From contig CAJURQ010000027.1 in assembly GCA_910588955.1 (NCBI GenBank), positions 1 to 51,048 on the forward strand: DNA of 51,048 nt. The letters are read 5' to 3'. The position numbers and the translations under genes are program-made. Each line of letters begins with the position of its first letter. Positions within the stretch are counted from its first letter, which is position 1. Below the pieces are notes generated by a model, which ran no database searches, was not told where the DNA came from, and saw only the letters and a program-made list of their open reading frames with translations. This DNA comes from an uncultured Lachnospiraceae bacterium (GTDB lineage: Bacteria > Bacillota > Clostridia > Lachnospirales > Lachnospiraceae). Below are positions 42,009 through 50,210 of the stretch, piece by piece.

Positions 42009-44090
42009 CTACGCCTCCGCCTTCTCCTTCGGCATATCCTTCACAAAACCGCAGGACTCGTCGGAGCAGACAAGCTTGCTGCCCTTCTGCAGCATAATGG
42101 AGCCGCAGCGGTCGCATTTTTCGTCCACCGGCTTCTGCCATACCATAAAGTCGCAGTCCGGGTTGTCGATACAGCCGTAATACTTCCTGCCCTTCTTCGT
42201 CTTTTTCAGGACGATATCCTTGCCGCACTTTGGACATGCCACGCCGATCTTCTCAAAATAGGGCTTCGTGTTTCTGCACTCCGGGAAACCGGGACATGCC
42301 AAAAACCTGCCGTGGGGTCCGTACTTGATCACCATCTGCCTGCCGCACTGCTCGCAGAACTCGTCGGACAGTTCGTCGGCGATCTCCACTTCCTCCAGCT
42401 CCTTCTCCGCCTTCTCCACAGCCTCCTGCAGATCCGGGTAGAAGTTCTTCACCACCGTCTTCCACTTCACGGTGCCTTCCTCCACGCCGTCAAGAAGCGC
42501 CTCCATAGTGGCGGTAAAGTTCACGTCCACAATCGAGGGAAAGGCGTCCTTCATCATATTGTTGACCACCTCGCCAAGCTCCGTCACATAGAGGTTTTTA
42601 TTTTCCTTCACAATGTATCGTCTCGCCAGAATCGTCGTAATGGTGGGCGCGTAGGTGCTCGGTCTGCCGATCCCCAGCTCCTCCATGGCGCGCACGAGCG
42701 ACGCCTCCGTATAGTGGGGCGCGGGCTGGGTGAAATGCTGCTTCTCTTCCAATGTGAGCAGCGTAAGCCCCGTGTCCTCCGAGATGCCTTTGATCAGCGT
42801 GTTGCTCTCCTCTTTGTCCTCCTCCTGCGTGTAGACGCTCATAAAGCCGTCGAACTTCACCTTCGACGCCGCCACGGTAAAGCGGTGTTCCCCTGCGTCT
42901 ATCTTCACGGAAGTAGTCTCATACTGCGCCGCCGCCATCCGGCTTGCCGCAAACCGTTTCCAGATCAGCTGGTATAGCTTAAACTGGTCTCTGGAAAGGG
43001 AATCCTTGATATCGAGCGGCAGCCTGCTGATATCCGTGGGGCGGATCGCCTCGTGGGCGTCCTGAATCTTCTTGTCAGACTTTCTCTCCTGCTCCGTCGC
43101 CGCCGCATATTCCTCGCCGTACTTCTCCGTAATATAAGCCCTTGCCAAGGCTTCCGCCTCTTCGGATATTCTCGTGGAATCGGTACGCAGGTAGGTGATG
43201 ATACCCGTGGTGCCGTTTCCTTTGATCTCCACGCCCTCGTAAAGCTGCTGCGCCAAACGCATCGTCTTCTGGGTGGAAAAATTCAACACCTTGCTCGCTT
43301 CCTGCTGGAGCGTTGAGGTCGTAAAGGGCAGCGGCGCTTTCTTCGTCCGCTCGCCAGTCTTTACGGAGCTCACCTTGTAAGCCGCGCCGGACAGTTCTTT
43401 TTTAAGCTGCTCCATCTCCTGCGCGGACGCAATCGTGCGTTTCTCCGTCTTCGTTCCGTAATATTTCGCGGTCAGGGGATTTCTCTCTCCCTCGACTTTA
43501 AGCTGCGCGTCCAGCGTCCAGTATTCCTCCGGGATAAAGGCGTTGATCTCCTCCTCCCTGTCGCAGATAATCCGCAGCGCCACCGACTGCACACGTCCCG
43601 CGGACAGCCCGCGCTTCACCTTCGCCCACAAAACAGGTGATATTTTATAACCGACCATACGGTCTAAGCACCGTCTCGCCTGCTGCGCGTCCACCAGATC
43701 CATATTGATCTCTCTGGCATTCTTTAAGGACTCTTTGACCGCCGTCTTCGTAATCTCATTGAATGTAATGCGATACACCTTCTTATTTTCCAGTTTCAGG
43801 GCAAAAAGCAGGTGCCACGAAATAGCTTCGCCTTCGCGGTCCGGGTCGGTTGCCAGATAGACTTTCTCCGCCTTCTTCACTTCCTTGCGCAGATTCGCCA
43901 GTATGTCCCCCTTGCCGCGGATTGTGATGTATTTCGGCTCAAAGTCATTGTCCACGTCGATCCCGAGAACGCTTCTGGGAAGATCCCTCACGTGTCCCTG
44001 ACTCGCCGCCACTTCATAGTTCGCGCCTAAAAATTTTTTGATAGTCTTCACCTTCGCCGGTGACTCCACAATTACAAGATATTTCGCCAT
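42009..44090 (-). CDS. topA: DNA topoisomerase I
   Basis: Type IA topoisomerase that relaxes negative supercoils. 693 aa. N-terminal TOPRIM domain with TDPDREGEA at 81-89, catalytic Tyr300 in GIITYLRTDSTRIS, and three C-terminal four-cysteine zinc fingers beginning CEQCG, CPKCG and CDRCG. Length is normal. It lies between dprA and codY, the common Firmicutes order, with its own promoter. Confidence 0.97.
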   Translation of the reverse strand: MAKYLVIVESPAKVKTIKKFLGANYEVAASQGHVRDLPRSVLGIDVDNDFEPKYITIRGKGDILANLRKEVKKAEKVYLATDPDREGEAISWHLLFALKLENKKVYRITFNEITKTAVKESLKNAREINMDLVDAQQARRCLDRMVGYKISPVLWAKVKRGLSAGRVQSVALRIICDREEEINAFIPEEYWTLDAQLKVEGERNPLTAKYYGTKTEKRTIASAQEMEQLKKELSGAAYKVSSVKTGERTKKAPLPFTTSTLQQEASKVLNFSTQKTMRLAQQLYEGVEIKGNGTTGIITYLRTDSTRISEEAEALARAYITEKYGEEYAAATEQERKSDKKIQDAHEAIRPTDISRLPLDIKDSLSRDQFKLYQLIWKRFAASRMAAAQYETTSVKIDAGEHRFTVAASKVKFDGFMSVYTQEEDKEESNTLIKGISEDTGLTLLTLEEKQHFTQPAPHYTEASLVRAMEELGIGRPSTYAPTITTILARRYIVKENKNLYVTELGEVVNNMMKDAFPSIVDVNFTATMEALLDGVEEGTVKWKTVVKNFYPDLQEAVEKAEKELEEVEIADELSDEFCEQCGRQMVIKYGPHGRFLACPGFPECRNTKPYFEKIGVACPKCGKDIVLKKTKKGRKYYGCIDNPDCDFMVWQKPVDEKCDRCGSIMLQKGSKLVCSDESCGFVKDMPKEKAEA

Positions 44091-44143
44091 AGTGATTCCC
44101 CTGTCCGTGTCTTTCTAGGGTGATACCCCGTCTAACGTGCAAC

Positions 44144-44172
44144 ACTATACACCAAATCGCAAGCGGTTGCAA
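44144..44172 (-). promoter_or_regulatory. Sigma-A promoter of topA
   Basis: Minus-strand TTGCAA (44172-44167), 17-bp spacer and TATAGT (44149-44144), about 55 bp before the topA ATG. Near consensus, with ideal spacing. Confidence 0.8.
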
Positions 44173-44223
44173 GGGGAAATTTTTTCTTCTATAACTAGTG
44201 TTCCGTCGAATTTGTCTTTTCTT

Positions 44224-44391
44224 TTACCGATTCAGCGATTTTTCCAGCCTCTCCATAATCCTGTTGTATTTTTTTACATATCTTTCGCTTTCCCCGGCTT
44301 CTATGTACTCGTTCAGCTCCTCCAGATCCTCTTTTATCGCCTCCACAAAATCTTTGTACTGGCTGTCTGTCATTCCCATGATTTCCTCCAT
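44224..44391 (-). CDS. 55-aa helical protein of unknown function
   Basis: A short gene between dprA and topA. The ATG at 44391 has AAAGGAGGG 8 nt upstream and a consensus promoter about 40 bp further up. The product is small, acidic and probably all helical: it begins MEEIMGMTDSQYKDFVEAIK and ends RIMERLEKSLNR, with no membrane segment. I do not recognise a family. No partner is obvious; it ends about 130 nt before the topA ATG. The combination of strong promoter, strong ribosome binding site and clean codon use makes it very likely real. Confidence 0.75.
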   Translation of the reverse strand: MEEIMGMTDSQYKDFVEAIKEDLEELNEYIEAGESERYVKKYNRIMERLEKSLNR

Positions 44392-44429
44392 TCTGTCTCC
44401 CTCCTTTCAGATATCCGGCACTTAAGATG

Positions 44430-44458
44430 ATTATATGCAAAGCGGGAAATCCGGTCAA
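44430..44458 (-). promoter_or_regulatory. Sigma-A promoter of the 55-aa gene
   Basis: Minus-strand TTGACC (44458-44453), 17-bp spacer and a perfect TATAAT (44435-44430). It is one of the strongest promoters in the window by consensus, driving a very short gene. Confidence 0.8.
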
Positions 44459-44506
44459 TGGGTTTGCCTGTTTTTCTATTTTTTTTTGTTTATCTGCCGT
44501 ACTGTT

Positions 44507-45796
44507 TTACGTTTTCAAAATTCGCATAAAGTACCCGCCTCCCACCTGCCCCGCGTGACCGCAGGCGCACAGCTCCAAAAGCTCCTTAAACAGAACCGGC
44601 AGGGCAATAGTCTTTCCATATTTTTCCTCGTATCTGCGCTGCAGTTCCTGCGCCGGAAGCGGATTGAAATCCAAAACTTCCCACAGCTCCCCCTGCACCT
44701 CTTCCAGAAAGGTAAAATTCGCCGGCACAGTTTCCCTTTTCGTTCCAGAAAAGACCAGTCTTCCCTGTGCGTCTTTCGTTCGCCCGCCGCCGTTTCCTGC
44801 ATATTCCTCCATAATCTCCTCCAAAAGTTCCTCCGGCGTGGACACTAATCCGGCTCCCTGCCGGATCAGACGGTTACAGCCGCCGCTTAAAGGGTCGGTC
44901 GCCCTGCCGGGCAGCGCGTAAACCTCCCGCCCCTGCTCGAGCGCCATATCCACCGTGATCAGCGTGCCGCTCTTCTCCCGCGCCTCCACCACCAGCACCG
45001 CGTCACAAAGACCGCTGATAATGCGGTTCCTTGGCGGGAAGAGCACCGCCCTCGGCTCCGTCCCCGGCGGGTATTCGGAACAGATCCCGCCCCCGTCAAG
45101 CAGCCTTTCATACAGCGCCTTGTTCTCCCGCGGATAGCAGAAATCCACGCCGCACCCCAGAACACCCAGCGAGTAACCGCCCTCCCGCAGAGCGGCGCTC
45201 TGTCCGATACCGTCGATTCCCCGCGCCATACCGCTTATCACCTGCACACCCGCCTTCGCGAACGCCGCCCCGAACTGCTCCGCCATATATCTGCCATAAG
45301 GCGTGCAGTCCCTTGCGCCGATCAGCGCCACCGCCTTCTTCCCCTCCTGAGGCAGCTTTCCGGCACAGTAAATGGCATAGGGCTTGTCCGGAATCCGGGT
45401 CAGCCTTTCCGGAAACCCCGGCTCCCTCTCCGTCACGAGAAAGATGCCCCGCTCTCTCATTCGCCCGTACGCTTCCGCCACATCGTACCCTCTGGTAAAT
45501 TCCAACATCTGCGTCACTTTTTTTGCATACCGATCCGACACTCTCTCCGCAAGCGTTCCCGAAACAGCCAGCCGGTATATCTCCCGGGGCGTCCCGAGGG
45601 ACGACAGAGCGCGCAGAAAGCCTCTGCCGCCAAGTCCTACTGCCTGATACAGCCAGTGTATGTACGCCTTTTCCTCCTCGCTCACTTTTCCTGTCTCTAC
45701 TTCCACTCTTGTCATTTCCATCGACTTTGTTTTCTCTCCCGTCATTTCCACCTTCCCCGTTCTCGCCTCCGTCATTCTCCCTGTCCCTGTTTTCAT
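44507..45796 (-). CDS. dprA: DNA-processing protein DprA
   Basis: Binds incoming single-stranded DNA and loads RecA during natural transformation. About 429 aa if the ATG at 45796 is used. The Rossmann core has ALIGARDCTPYGRYMAEQFG, VISGMARGIDGIGQSAALRE and PPRNRIISGLCDAVLVVEAR, all typical. A C-terminal winged-helix-like domain follows. The first 40 residues are low complexity (Met/Thr/Glu/Lys/Val repeats) and several in-frame ATGs (45796, 45775, 45742) compete; the last has AAGGTGG before it. The normal upstream partner comM is broken by the mobile element. Confidence 0.9.
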   Translation of the reverse strand: MKTGTGRMTEARTGKVEMTGEKTKSMEMTRVEVETGKVSEEEKAYIHWLYQAVGLGGRGFLRALSSLGTPREIYRLAVSGTLAERVSDRYAKKVTQMLEFTRGYDVAEAYGRMRERGIFLVTEREPGFPERLTRIPDKPYAIYCAGKLPQEGKKAVALIGARDCTPYGRYMAEQFGAAFAKAGVQVISGMARGIDGIGQSAALREGGYSLGVLGCGVDFCYPRENKALYERLLDGGGICSEYPPGTEPRAVLFPPRNRIISGLCDAVLVVEAREKSGTLITVDMALEQGREVYALPGRATDPLSGGCNRLIRQGAGLVSTPEELLEEIMEEYAGNGGGRTKDAQGRLVFSGTKRETVPANFTFLEEVQGELWEVLDFNPLPAQELQRRYEEKYGKTIALPVLFKELLELCACGHAGQVGGGYFMRILKT

Positions 45797-45809
45797 ACGC
45801 ACCCCAGCC

Positions 45810-46322
45810 TCAATTCCAATACTTGTGGTCGGACTGCCGGTAACAGATCGCCTCCGCCAGATGCATCTCCCCGATCCTGTCGCTGCCGCCCAGATCCGCA
45901 ATGGTCCTCGCCACCTTCAAAATACGGTGGTAAGCTCTGGCGGAAAGCTGCAGCGCGGCAAACATCCGCTCCATGTAAGCAAGCTCCGCCTTCCCCAAGG
46001 CGCAGTAACGCTTCACGTCCCCGGCGCCCATATCCGCGTTAAAATGAAGCTTTGTACCCGCAAATCTCCGTTCCTGCCTTTTTCTCGCCGCCATCACCCG
46101 CTCTCTGACCTGCGCGCTCGTCTCCTCCGCCCTGCCGGAAGTCATATCCGCAAAAGCCATGGGCATTGCCTCCACGCAGATGTCCATACGATCCAAGATC
46201 GGTCCCGACACCCGGTTCAAATACCGCTTCACTTCAAAGGGCGTACAGCGGCACCGCTCCCTGTCGGGATAAAAACCGCAGGGACAGGGATTCATCGGTA
46301 CAACGAAATTGATACAATTCAA
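45810..46322 (-). pseudogene. comM: C-terminal remnant of comM (YifB/Mg-chelatase-like), split by element insertion
   Basis: About 162 residues are recognisable, from MNPCPCGFYPDRERCRCTPF at about 46295 to the natural end at 45810, roughly the last third of a ComM family protein of some 500 residues. The Mg-chelatase C-terminal domain is clear (RVSGPILDRMDICVEAM, LQLSARAYHRILKVARTIAD, LAEAICYRQSDHKYW). The P-loop and ATPase part are missing. The first nine codons of the open frame come from the element side. ComM is a branch-migration helicase for natural transformation, so this fragment alone should not work. The other part may lie beyond the other end of the element. Confidence 0.9.
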
Positions 46323-46345
46323 CGATGCACCCCTAAATGCACCCC
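46288..46345. other. Element-chromosome junction (probable attachment site)
   Basis: comM homology stops at about 46295, at the codons for MNPCPCG. The adjoining element side carries ATGCACCCC twice (46325-46333 and 46337-46345, 12 bp apart). Large serine recombinases recombine about 50-bp att sites with a 2-bp crossover. The exact crossover cannot be set without the other junction or an empty site. Confidence 0.6.
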
Positions 46346-46354
46346 CCTAAACCT

Positions 46355-46403
46355 AAAAAATGCGGGCCGGAAACTGATTATTCCGGCCCATAAAAAATTT
46401 TTC
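46355..46403. terminator. Terminator at the end of the recombinase operon
   Basis: Perfect 9-bp stem GGGCCGGAA (46364-46372) with TTCCGGCCC (46381-46389), 8-nt loop. On the minus strand it is followed by a T-run (46360-46355). An A/T-rich run on the other side could serve the plus strand. It lies 23 nt after the recombinase stop and would stop element transcription from entering comM'-dprA. Confidence 0.85.
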
Positions 46404-46411
46404 TTTCTATA

Positions 46412-48022
46412 TTAAATAGCGCTTTTACACATCCGCCCCTCCGCTGAGGCTTTCACCTCCCTCCCGTTTTTGAAAACAAACCGGATGTCATCCCTGGCAT
46501 AAACCGTGGCGTAGTCAAGGAGCGCCGTCCAAAGCTCCTCATCAAACTTTCCGCAGAAGCCGTCCAGCCTTTGCAGGCCGCCGATGAACCGCATATAGGT
46601 TTTCCGCTTCCCCTGCCTGTCGGAAATCTCCCTGGATGCCTTTTCGTACCCGTCCCTTGCCGCCTCGTACCGGGCGACCAGTTCATTGCGGCGTTTCTGG
46701 TATTCCTCCTGGTCCATGGGCGCGGCCTTGTTTTCCGCCACAATCCTTTTTACCATTTCCGCCACCGTCCTCGTTTCAGTCTGAAACCGGCTCTGCTCCA
46801 CCTCCAGCTCCGTGGTGTCACACAGCGTCCGCATCATCACCTTGGTGTTCGCTATCAGCTCATCCTTTTCCGGGATGACCGCATTGACGGCTTTCACGAA
46901 GGCATCCTTTATCTCGTCCTCGGTAAGGTGCGGCGTCCGGCATTTCTTATCGTTCTTGAACTTGCGGTTGCACTGGAATATCACCCTGCGGTATTTGTCC
47001 TGCGAGTGCCACACCTTGGAGCCGTACCAGTTCCCGCACTCGGAACACTTGATTTTCGAGGAAAATATGCTCGCGCTGCTGTACCTTGCGTCCATGCTTT
47101 TGCGCCGCTCCATTTCCTCCTGCACCAGCTCCCATGTTTCGGGAGGGATGATTGCCTCGTGGTTCCCCTCCACATAATACTGCGGTATCTCCCCCTGGTT
47201 CTTCTTCCGCTTTTTGGTGAGGAAGTCCGCCGTGTACTGCTTCTGCAGGAGCGCGTCCCCTTTGTACTTCTCGTTGGTGAGGATGCTCTTGACGGAACTC
47301 TGGTGCCAGGTGTCCTTCCCTGCGGGGCTCTTGATGCCCAGCCCCGTCAGCTTTTTGCCGATGGCATACGGGCTCAGTCCCTGCAGGAAAAGCTGGTATA
47401 TCAGCTTTACCGTTTCCGCCTGCTCCGGGTTCACTCTCAGGCTGCCGTCCTCGCCCTTCTCGTATCCAAGGAAAGTGCTGTAGGCAAGGCTGCCTTTGCC
47501 GTCCGCGAACTGCTTCCGCTTGCCCCATGTGGTGTTCTCCGAAATGCTCCGTGATTCCTCCTGCGCAAGGGAGCTCATGATGGTGATGAGCAGCTCCCCC
47601 TTGGAATCCAGCGTGTAGATGTTCTCTTTTTCAAAATAAACCTCGATGCCCTTCTCCTTCAGCTTCCTCACCGTCGTTAAGGAATCCACCGTGTTCCTTG
47701 CGAACCGGCTGACCGATTTTGTGATGATGAGGTCAATCTTCCCCGCCAGGGCATCCTCAATCATCTGGTTAAAACCGTCGCGCTTTTTTGTGTTCGTTGC
47801 AGAGATGCCTTCGTCCGTATACACCCCGGCAAATTCCCAATCCTCCCGGCCGTTTATGTACCGGGTGTAATAATCGACCTGCGCCTCATAGCTTGTCGCC
47901 TGTTCCTCGGAATCCGTGGATACCCTCGCATACCCCGCCGTCTTCCGCTTTTTCGCCGCCGCAATCGGCCTTGAGTCAAACCGGTTCAGCGTGGCGGGTA
48001 TGGTTGTTACTTTCTTTGCCAT
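46412..48022 (-). CDS. Large serine recombinase 1 (element integrase candidate)
   Basis: 536 aa. Resolvase domain (about 25-170) with catalytic Ser35 in GYARVSTDSEEQ and SRFARNTVDSL near 104. Recombinase domain (about 180-290) follows, then a zinc ribbon beginning CSECG near 335 and a long coiled coil (about 410-490). This is the architecture of integrases that catalyse site-specific insertion and, with a directionality factor, excision. Its ATG, after GGGGAGG, overlaps the end of recombinase 2 by 16 bases. It lies at the very end of the element, next to the junction. Confidence 0.93.
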   Translation of the reverse strand: MAKKVTTIPATLNRFDSRPIAAAKKRKTAGYARVSTDSEEQATSYEAQVDYYTRYINGREDWEFAGVYTDEGISATNTKKRDGFNQMIEDALAGKIDLIITKSVSRFARNTVDSLTTVRKLKEKGIEVYFEKENIYTLDSKGELLITIMSSLAQEESRSISENTTWGKRKQFADGKGSLAYSTFLGYEKGEDGSLRVNPEQAETVKLIYQLFLQGLSPYAIGKKLTGLGIKSPAGKDTWHQSSVKSILTNEKYKGDALLQKQYTADFLTKKRKKNQGEIPQYYVEGNHEAIIPPETWELVQEEMERRKSMDARYSSASIFSSKIKCSECGNWYGSKVWHSQDKYRRVIFQCNRKFKNDKKCRTPHLTEDEIKDAFVKAVNAVIPEKDELIANTKVMMRTLCDTTELEVEQSRFQTETRTVAEMVKRIVAENKAAPMDQEEYQKRRNELVARYEAARDGYEKASREISDRQGKRKTYMRFIGGLQRLDGFCGKFDEELWTALLDYATVYARDDIRFVFKNGREVKASAEGRMCKSAI

Positions 48023-49518
48023 TCTGCCACCTCCCCATCCGTAAAGTGAAATTCAAACCTGTCCCCGTATGCCGTCACTCCCGCAATCTCCTTTACAAAG
48101 CGGGGTTCGTAATCCTCCCGCCCCAGGACTTCCGCCGCTGCCTTTCGGAATTCATCATCCAGCAGCCTGCGGAAGGAACACCCCCGGCACACCCAAACCT
48201 TATATTTTTCCTTCTGCCCTTTCGGGCCCATCTTCCAGTAATCGCATTCCAGTTTCCTGCCGCAGCACCCGCAGGTGATTTTCTGCGAAAATGCGCTGCG
48301 GCCTCTTTGGTATGCCCGCATGACCTCTCTTGCCTTCCCGCTTTTCATGCGGAACTCAATGCGGTCTGCATTTATGACAATCTGCTCGACTTCCCTCCGG
48401 ACTGCCACCCCGTCAAAGGCGGCAAGCTCCAGTGCGGCGGCCGCCGCCTGCTCCAGCTCCGTTTCATAGACCGGCCGGAGCCCGCACACATCTTTCCCTT
48501 TGCGCTCCCTGGTATTGCAGTTCCATTTCTTGCCGTATTTTGTGGTGCGCCTGCTCACCGAACGGCCGCATTCCCCGCATTTCACCAGTCCTGAAAAAGC
48601 CGTGAGCGTGGGGTTTTTATTGGCGGCGGCATCCGCCCGCTGCTCCCGTATGAGCTGCGCCTTTTCAAAATCTGCCTGCGGGATGAGAGGCTCGAACATA
48701 CCCTCCACCATGTACATGGGCAGCTCGCCCTTATTCCTTTTCCTCGTATGCCCCTCGGAAATAAAATTCTTCTGCAGGAGCATGGAGCCCGTATAGGACG
48801 GGTTCGTGAGGATGAACTTGATGGTGGAGTCGTCCATCGGCACGCCTTTCTGCCCCGTGATGCCCCTCTTTGAAAGTTCCTTTGCAATCCCATAGGCAGA
48901 TGTGCCGGAAAGGTACTTTGCAAAAATCTCCTTTATGACCTCCCCCTGCTCCGGTATGACGCGGTACATTTCCCCGTCCCACTCATATCCGTATGGCGCT
49001 TTATGCCCGTTCGGGATGCCCTGTTCAAACCGTTTCCGGATGCTCCACTTCACATTCTCTGAAATACTGCGCGATTCCTCCTGTGCGAAGGACGCAAGCA
49101 GGGTGAGCAGCAGCTCCCCCTCGTCGGAAATGGAGTGGATGTTTTCCCTTTCAAAATAAACATCGATTCCAAGCTCCTTCAGGTGCCTCGTCACCGTCAG
49201 GGTGTCCACGGTATCCCTTGCAAAACGGCTGACGGACTTTACCAGCACCATGTCAATCTTCCCGGCATCGCAGTCTGCAAGCAGCCTGTTGAAGTCGTCG
49301 CGGTGGCTTGTGTCCCTTCCGCTGATGCCCTCATCCGCATATATGCCCGCAAACTCCCAATCAGGATTTTTTTGTATCAATCCGTTGTAATGGCTGACCT
49401 GCGCGGAAAGGGAATGGAGGAGCATTTCCGTCTCCATCGACACCCTGGCATAAGCCGCCACCCTCTTCCTCTTTTTCAGTTCCGGCAGAATCTGCCCGAT
49501 TACGCTGATTCTCGGCAT
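48007..49518 (-). CDS. Large serine recombinase 2, with two zinc ribbons
   Basis: 503 aa from the ATG at 49518, chosen because AAGGAGG lies just upstream and the previous gene stops two bases away. Catalytic Ser27 in AYARVSMETEM and SRFARDTVDTL. Recombinase domain follows. A first zinc ribbon begins CGECGRSVSRR near 325 and a second CGCCGRKLECDYW near 425. The long coiled coil typical of phage integrases is not evident between them. It clearly differs from recombinase 1, so the pair is not a recent duplication. It may act with recombinase 1 or serve another step. Confidence 0.92.
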   Translation of the reverse strand: MPRISVIGQILPELKKRKRVAAYARVSMETEMLLHSLSAQVSHYNGLIQKNPDWEFAGIYADEGISGRDTSHRDDFNRLLADCDAGKIDMVLVKSVSRFARDTVDTLTVTRHLKELGIDVYFERENIHSISDEGELLLTLLASFAQEESRSISENVKWSIRKRFEQGIPNGHKAPYGYEWDGEMYRVIPEQGEVIKEIFAKYLSGTSAYGIAKELSKRGITGQKGVPMDDSTIKFILTNPSYTGSMLLQKNFISEGHTRKRNKGELPMYMVEGMFEPLIPQADFEKAQLIREQRADAAANKNPTLTAFSGLVKCGECGRSVSRRTTKYGKKWNCNTRERKGKDVCGLRPVYETELEQAAAAALELAAFDGVAVRREVEQIVINADRIEFRMKSGKAREVMRAYQRGRSAFSQKITCGCCGRKLECDYWKMGPKGQKEKYKVWVCRGCSFRRLLDDEFRKAAAEVLGREDYEPRFVKEIAGVTAYGDRFEFHFTDGEVAEWQRK

Positions 49519-49519
49519 A

Positions 49520-49738
49520 TCATCCCTCCTTGTCAGTGTCACATGATGCCATAGAATCGGCTTTATATCCACTCATTTCGGTCTGTAAACTAACCAAAAT
49601 CGGGCGGTATTTTCCCCGGAAAATTGTATCAATCTGACCGTACTCCTCTGCCGTCATTGCCCCCTGTTCCATGAGGGATTTCGCTATGTTCATGGTGGCG
49701 TGGTACATCTTCTCATTCCGGAACTGCTCCTCACTCAT
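49520..49738 (-). CDS. SHOCT-domain small protein
   Basis: 72 aa from an ATG that overlaps the upstream stop by 8 bases. The pattern SLMEQGAMTAEEYGQIDTIF near residue 21 is a SHOCT (short C-terminal) motif, a small helical oligomerisation or nucleic-acid-linked domain. Similar small proteins are often encoded just before serine recombinase genes in Firmicutes elements, from what I recall of such loci. Function is unknown. A role as cofactor or directionality factor of the recombinases is a hypothesis based on coupling alone. Confidence 0.8.
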   Translation of the reverse strand: MSEEQFRNEKMYHATMNIAKSLMEQGAMTAEEYGQIDTIFRGKYRPILVSLQTEMSGYKADSMASCDTDKEG

Positions 49739-50153
49739 CTGCGCCACCTCCGAATCTGTCAGCCACATAACACGCATGGCAGCAGTATTTCCTGCCGGCA
49801 TTGCCGTAGGCCGTGAACGGCTTTTTGCAGTAAGCGCACACGAATTCATAACGTGCCTTCCGTTCTATCTGGTACGGGTGGCTGTTCCACCACTTATTGC
49901 GGCATTTATCGGAACAGAACTTCTTGGCTTTCCGTCCCGGATTCTGTTTTACCTCTGCCCCGCAGCATGGGCAGATACCCTTATCCCCATCCGCAGACGG
50001 CACTGCTGCTTTTATTTTCCCCGCACTCAGTCCCTTCCTCCGGCAAAATGATTTTACTGTGTTCTCTGAAATGCCAAGTTCCTGCGCAATCTTCATATAT
50101 CCATAGCCAGCGGCCCTCATCTGCCGTATCCGGTCTTTTTGCCTGTCAGTCAT
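49731..50153 (-). CDS. Sigma-like helix-turn-helix protein with zinc-finger motifs
   Basis: 140 aa. The N-terminal helix-turn-helix (about 3-40, including KIAQELGISENTVKSFCRRK) resembles region 4 of sigma factors or a resolvase tail. Two cysteine clusters follow: CPCCG with CSDKC (about 62-86) and CAYC with CCHAC (about 105-130). This suggests DNA binding, for example as regulator of the recombinase operon. GAGGAGG precedes the ATG. It is the first gene of the four-gene coupled unit. Confidence 0.8.
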   Translation of the reverse strand: MTDRQKDRIRQMRAAGYGYMKIAQELGISENTVKSFCRRKGLSAGKIKAAVPSADGDKGICPCCGAEVKQNPGRKAKKFCSDKCRNKWWNSHPYQIERKARYEFVCAYCKKPFTAYGNAGRKYCCHACYVADRFGGGADE

Positions 50154-50210
50154 AAAAACGCCTCCTCACTATACGGAGATTTGAACCGCAGTTCGGCGGG
50201 GTGTTTTCAC

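Noticed and set aside
44195..44458. An 87-codon minus-strand frame between dprA and topA
   Set aside because: It overlaps the 55-aa frame, lacks a ribosome binding site and has poor codon patterns. Promoter and Shine-Dalgarno positions fit the shorter gene instead.
45810..46322. Independent short gene starting with the ATG at 46322
   Set aside because: The first nine codons do not match ComM and lie on the element side. There is no good ribosome binding site, and the rest is the C-terminal third of ComM.
46412..49518. Recent tandem duplication of one recombinase gene
   Set aside because: The two proteins differ throughout and have different C-terminal architecture, so they are old paralogues or of separate origin.
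50160..50200. Promoter with TATAGT just before the sigma-like gene of the element
   Set aside because: The -10-like hexamer touches the ribosome binding site and no -35 lies at the right distance.
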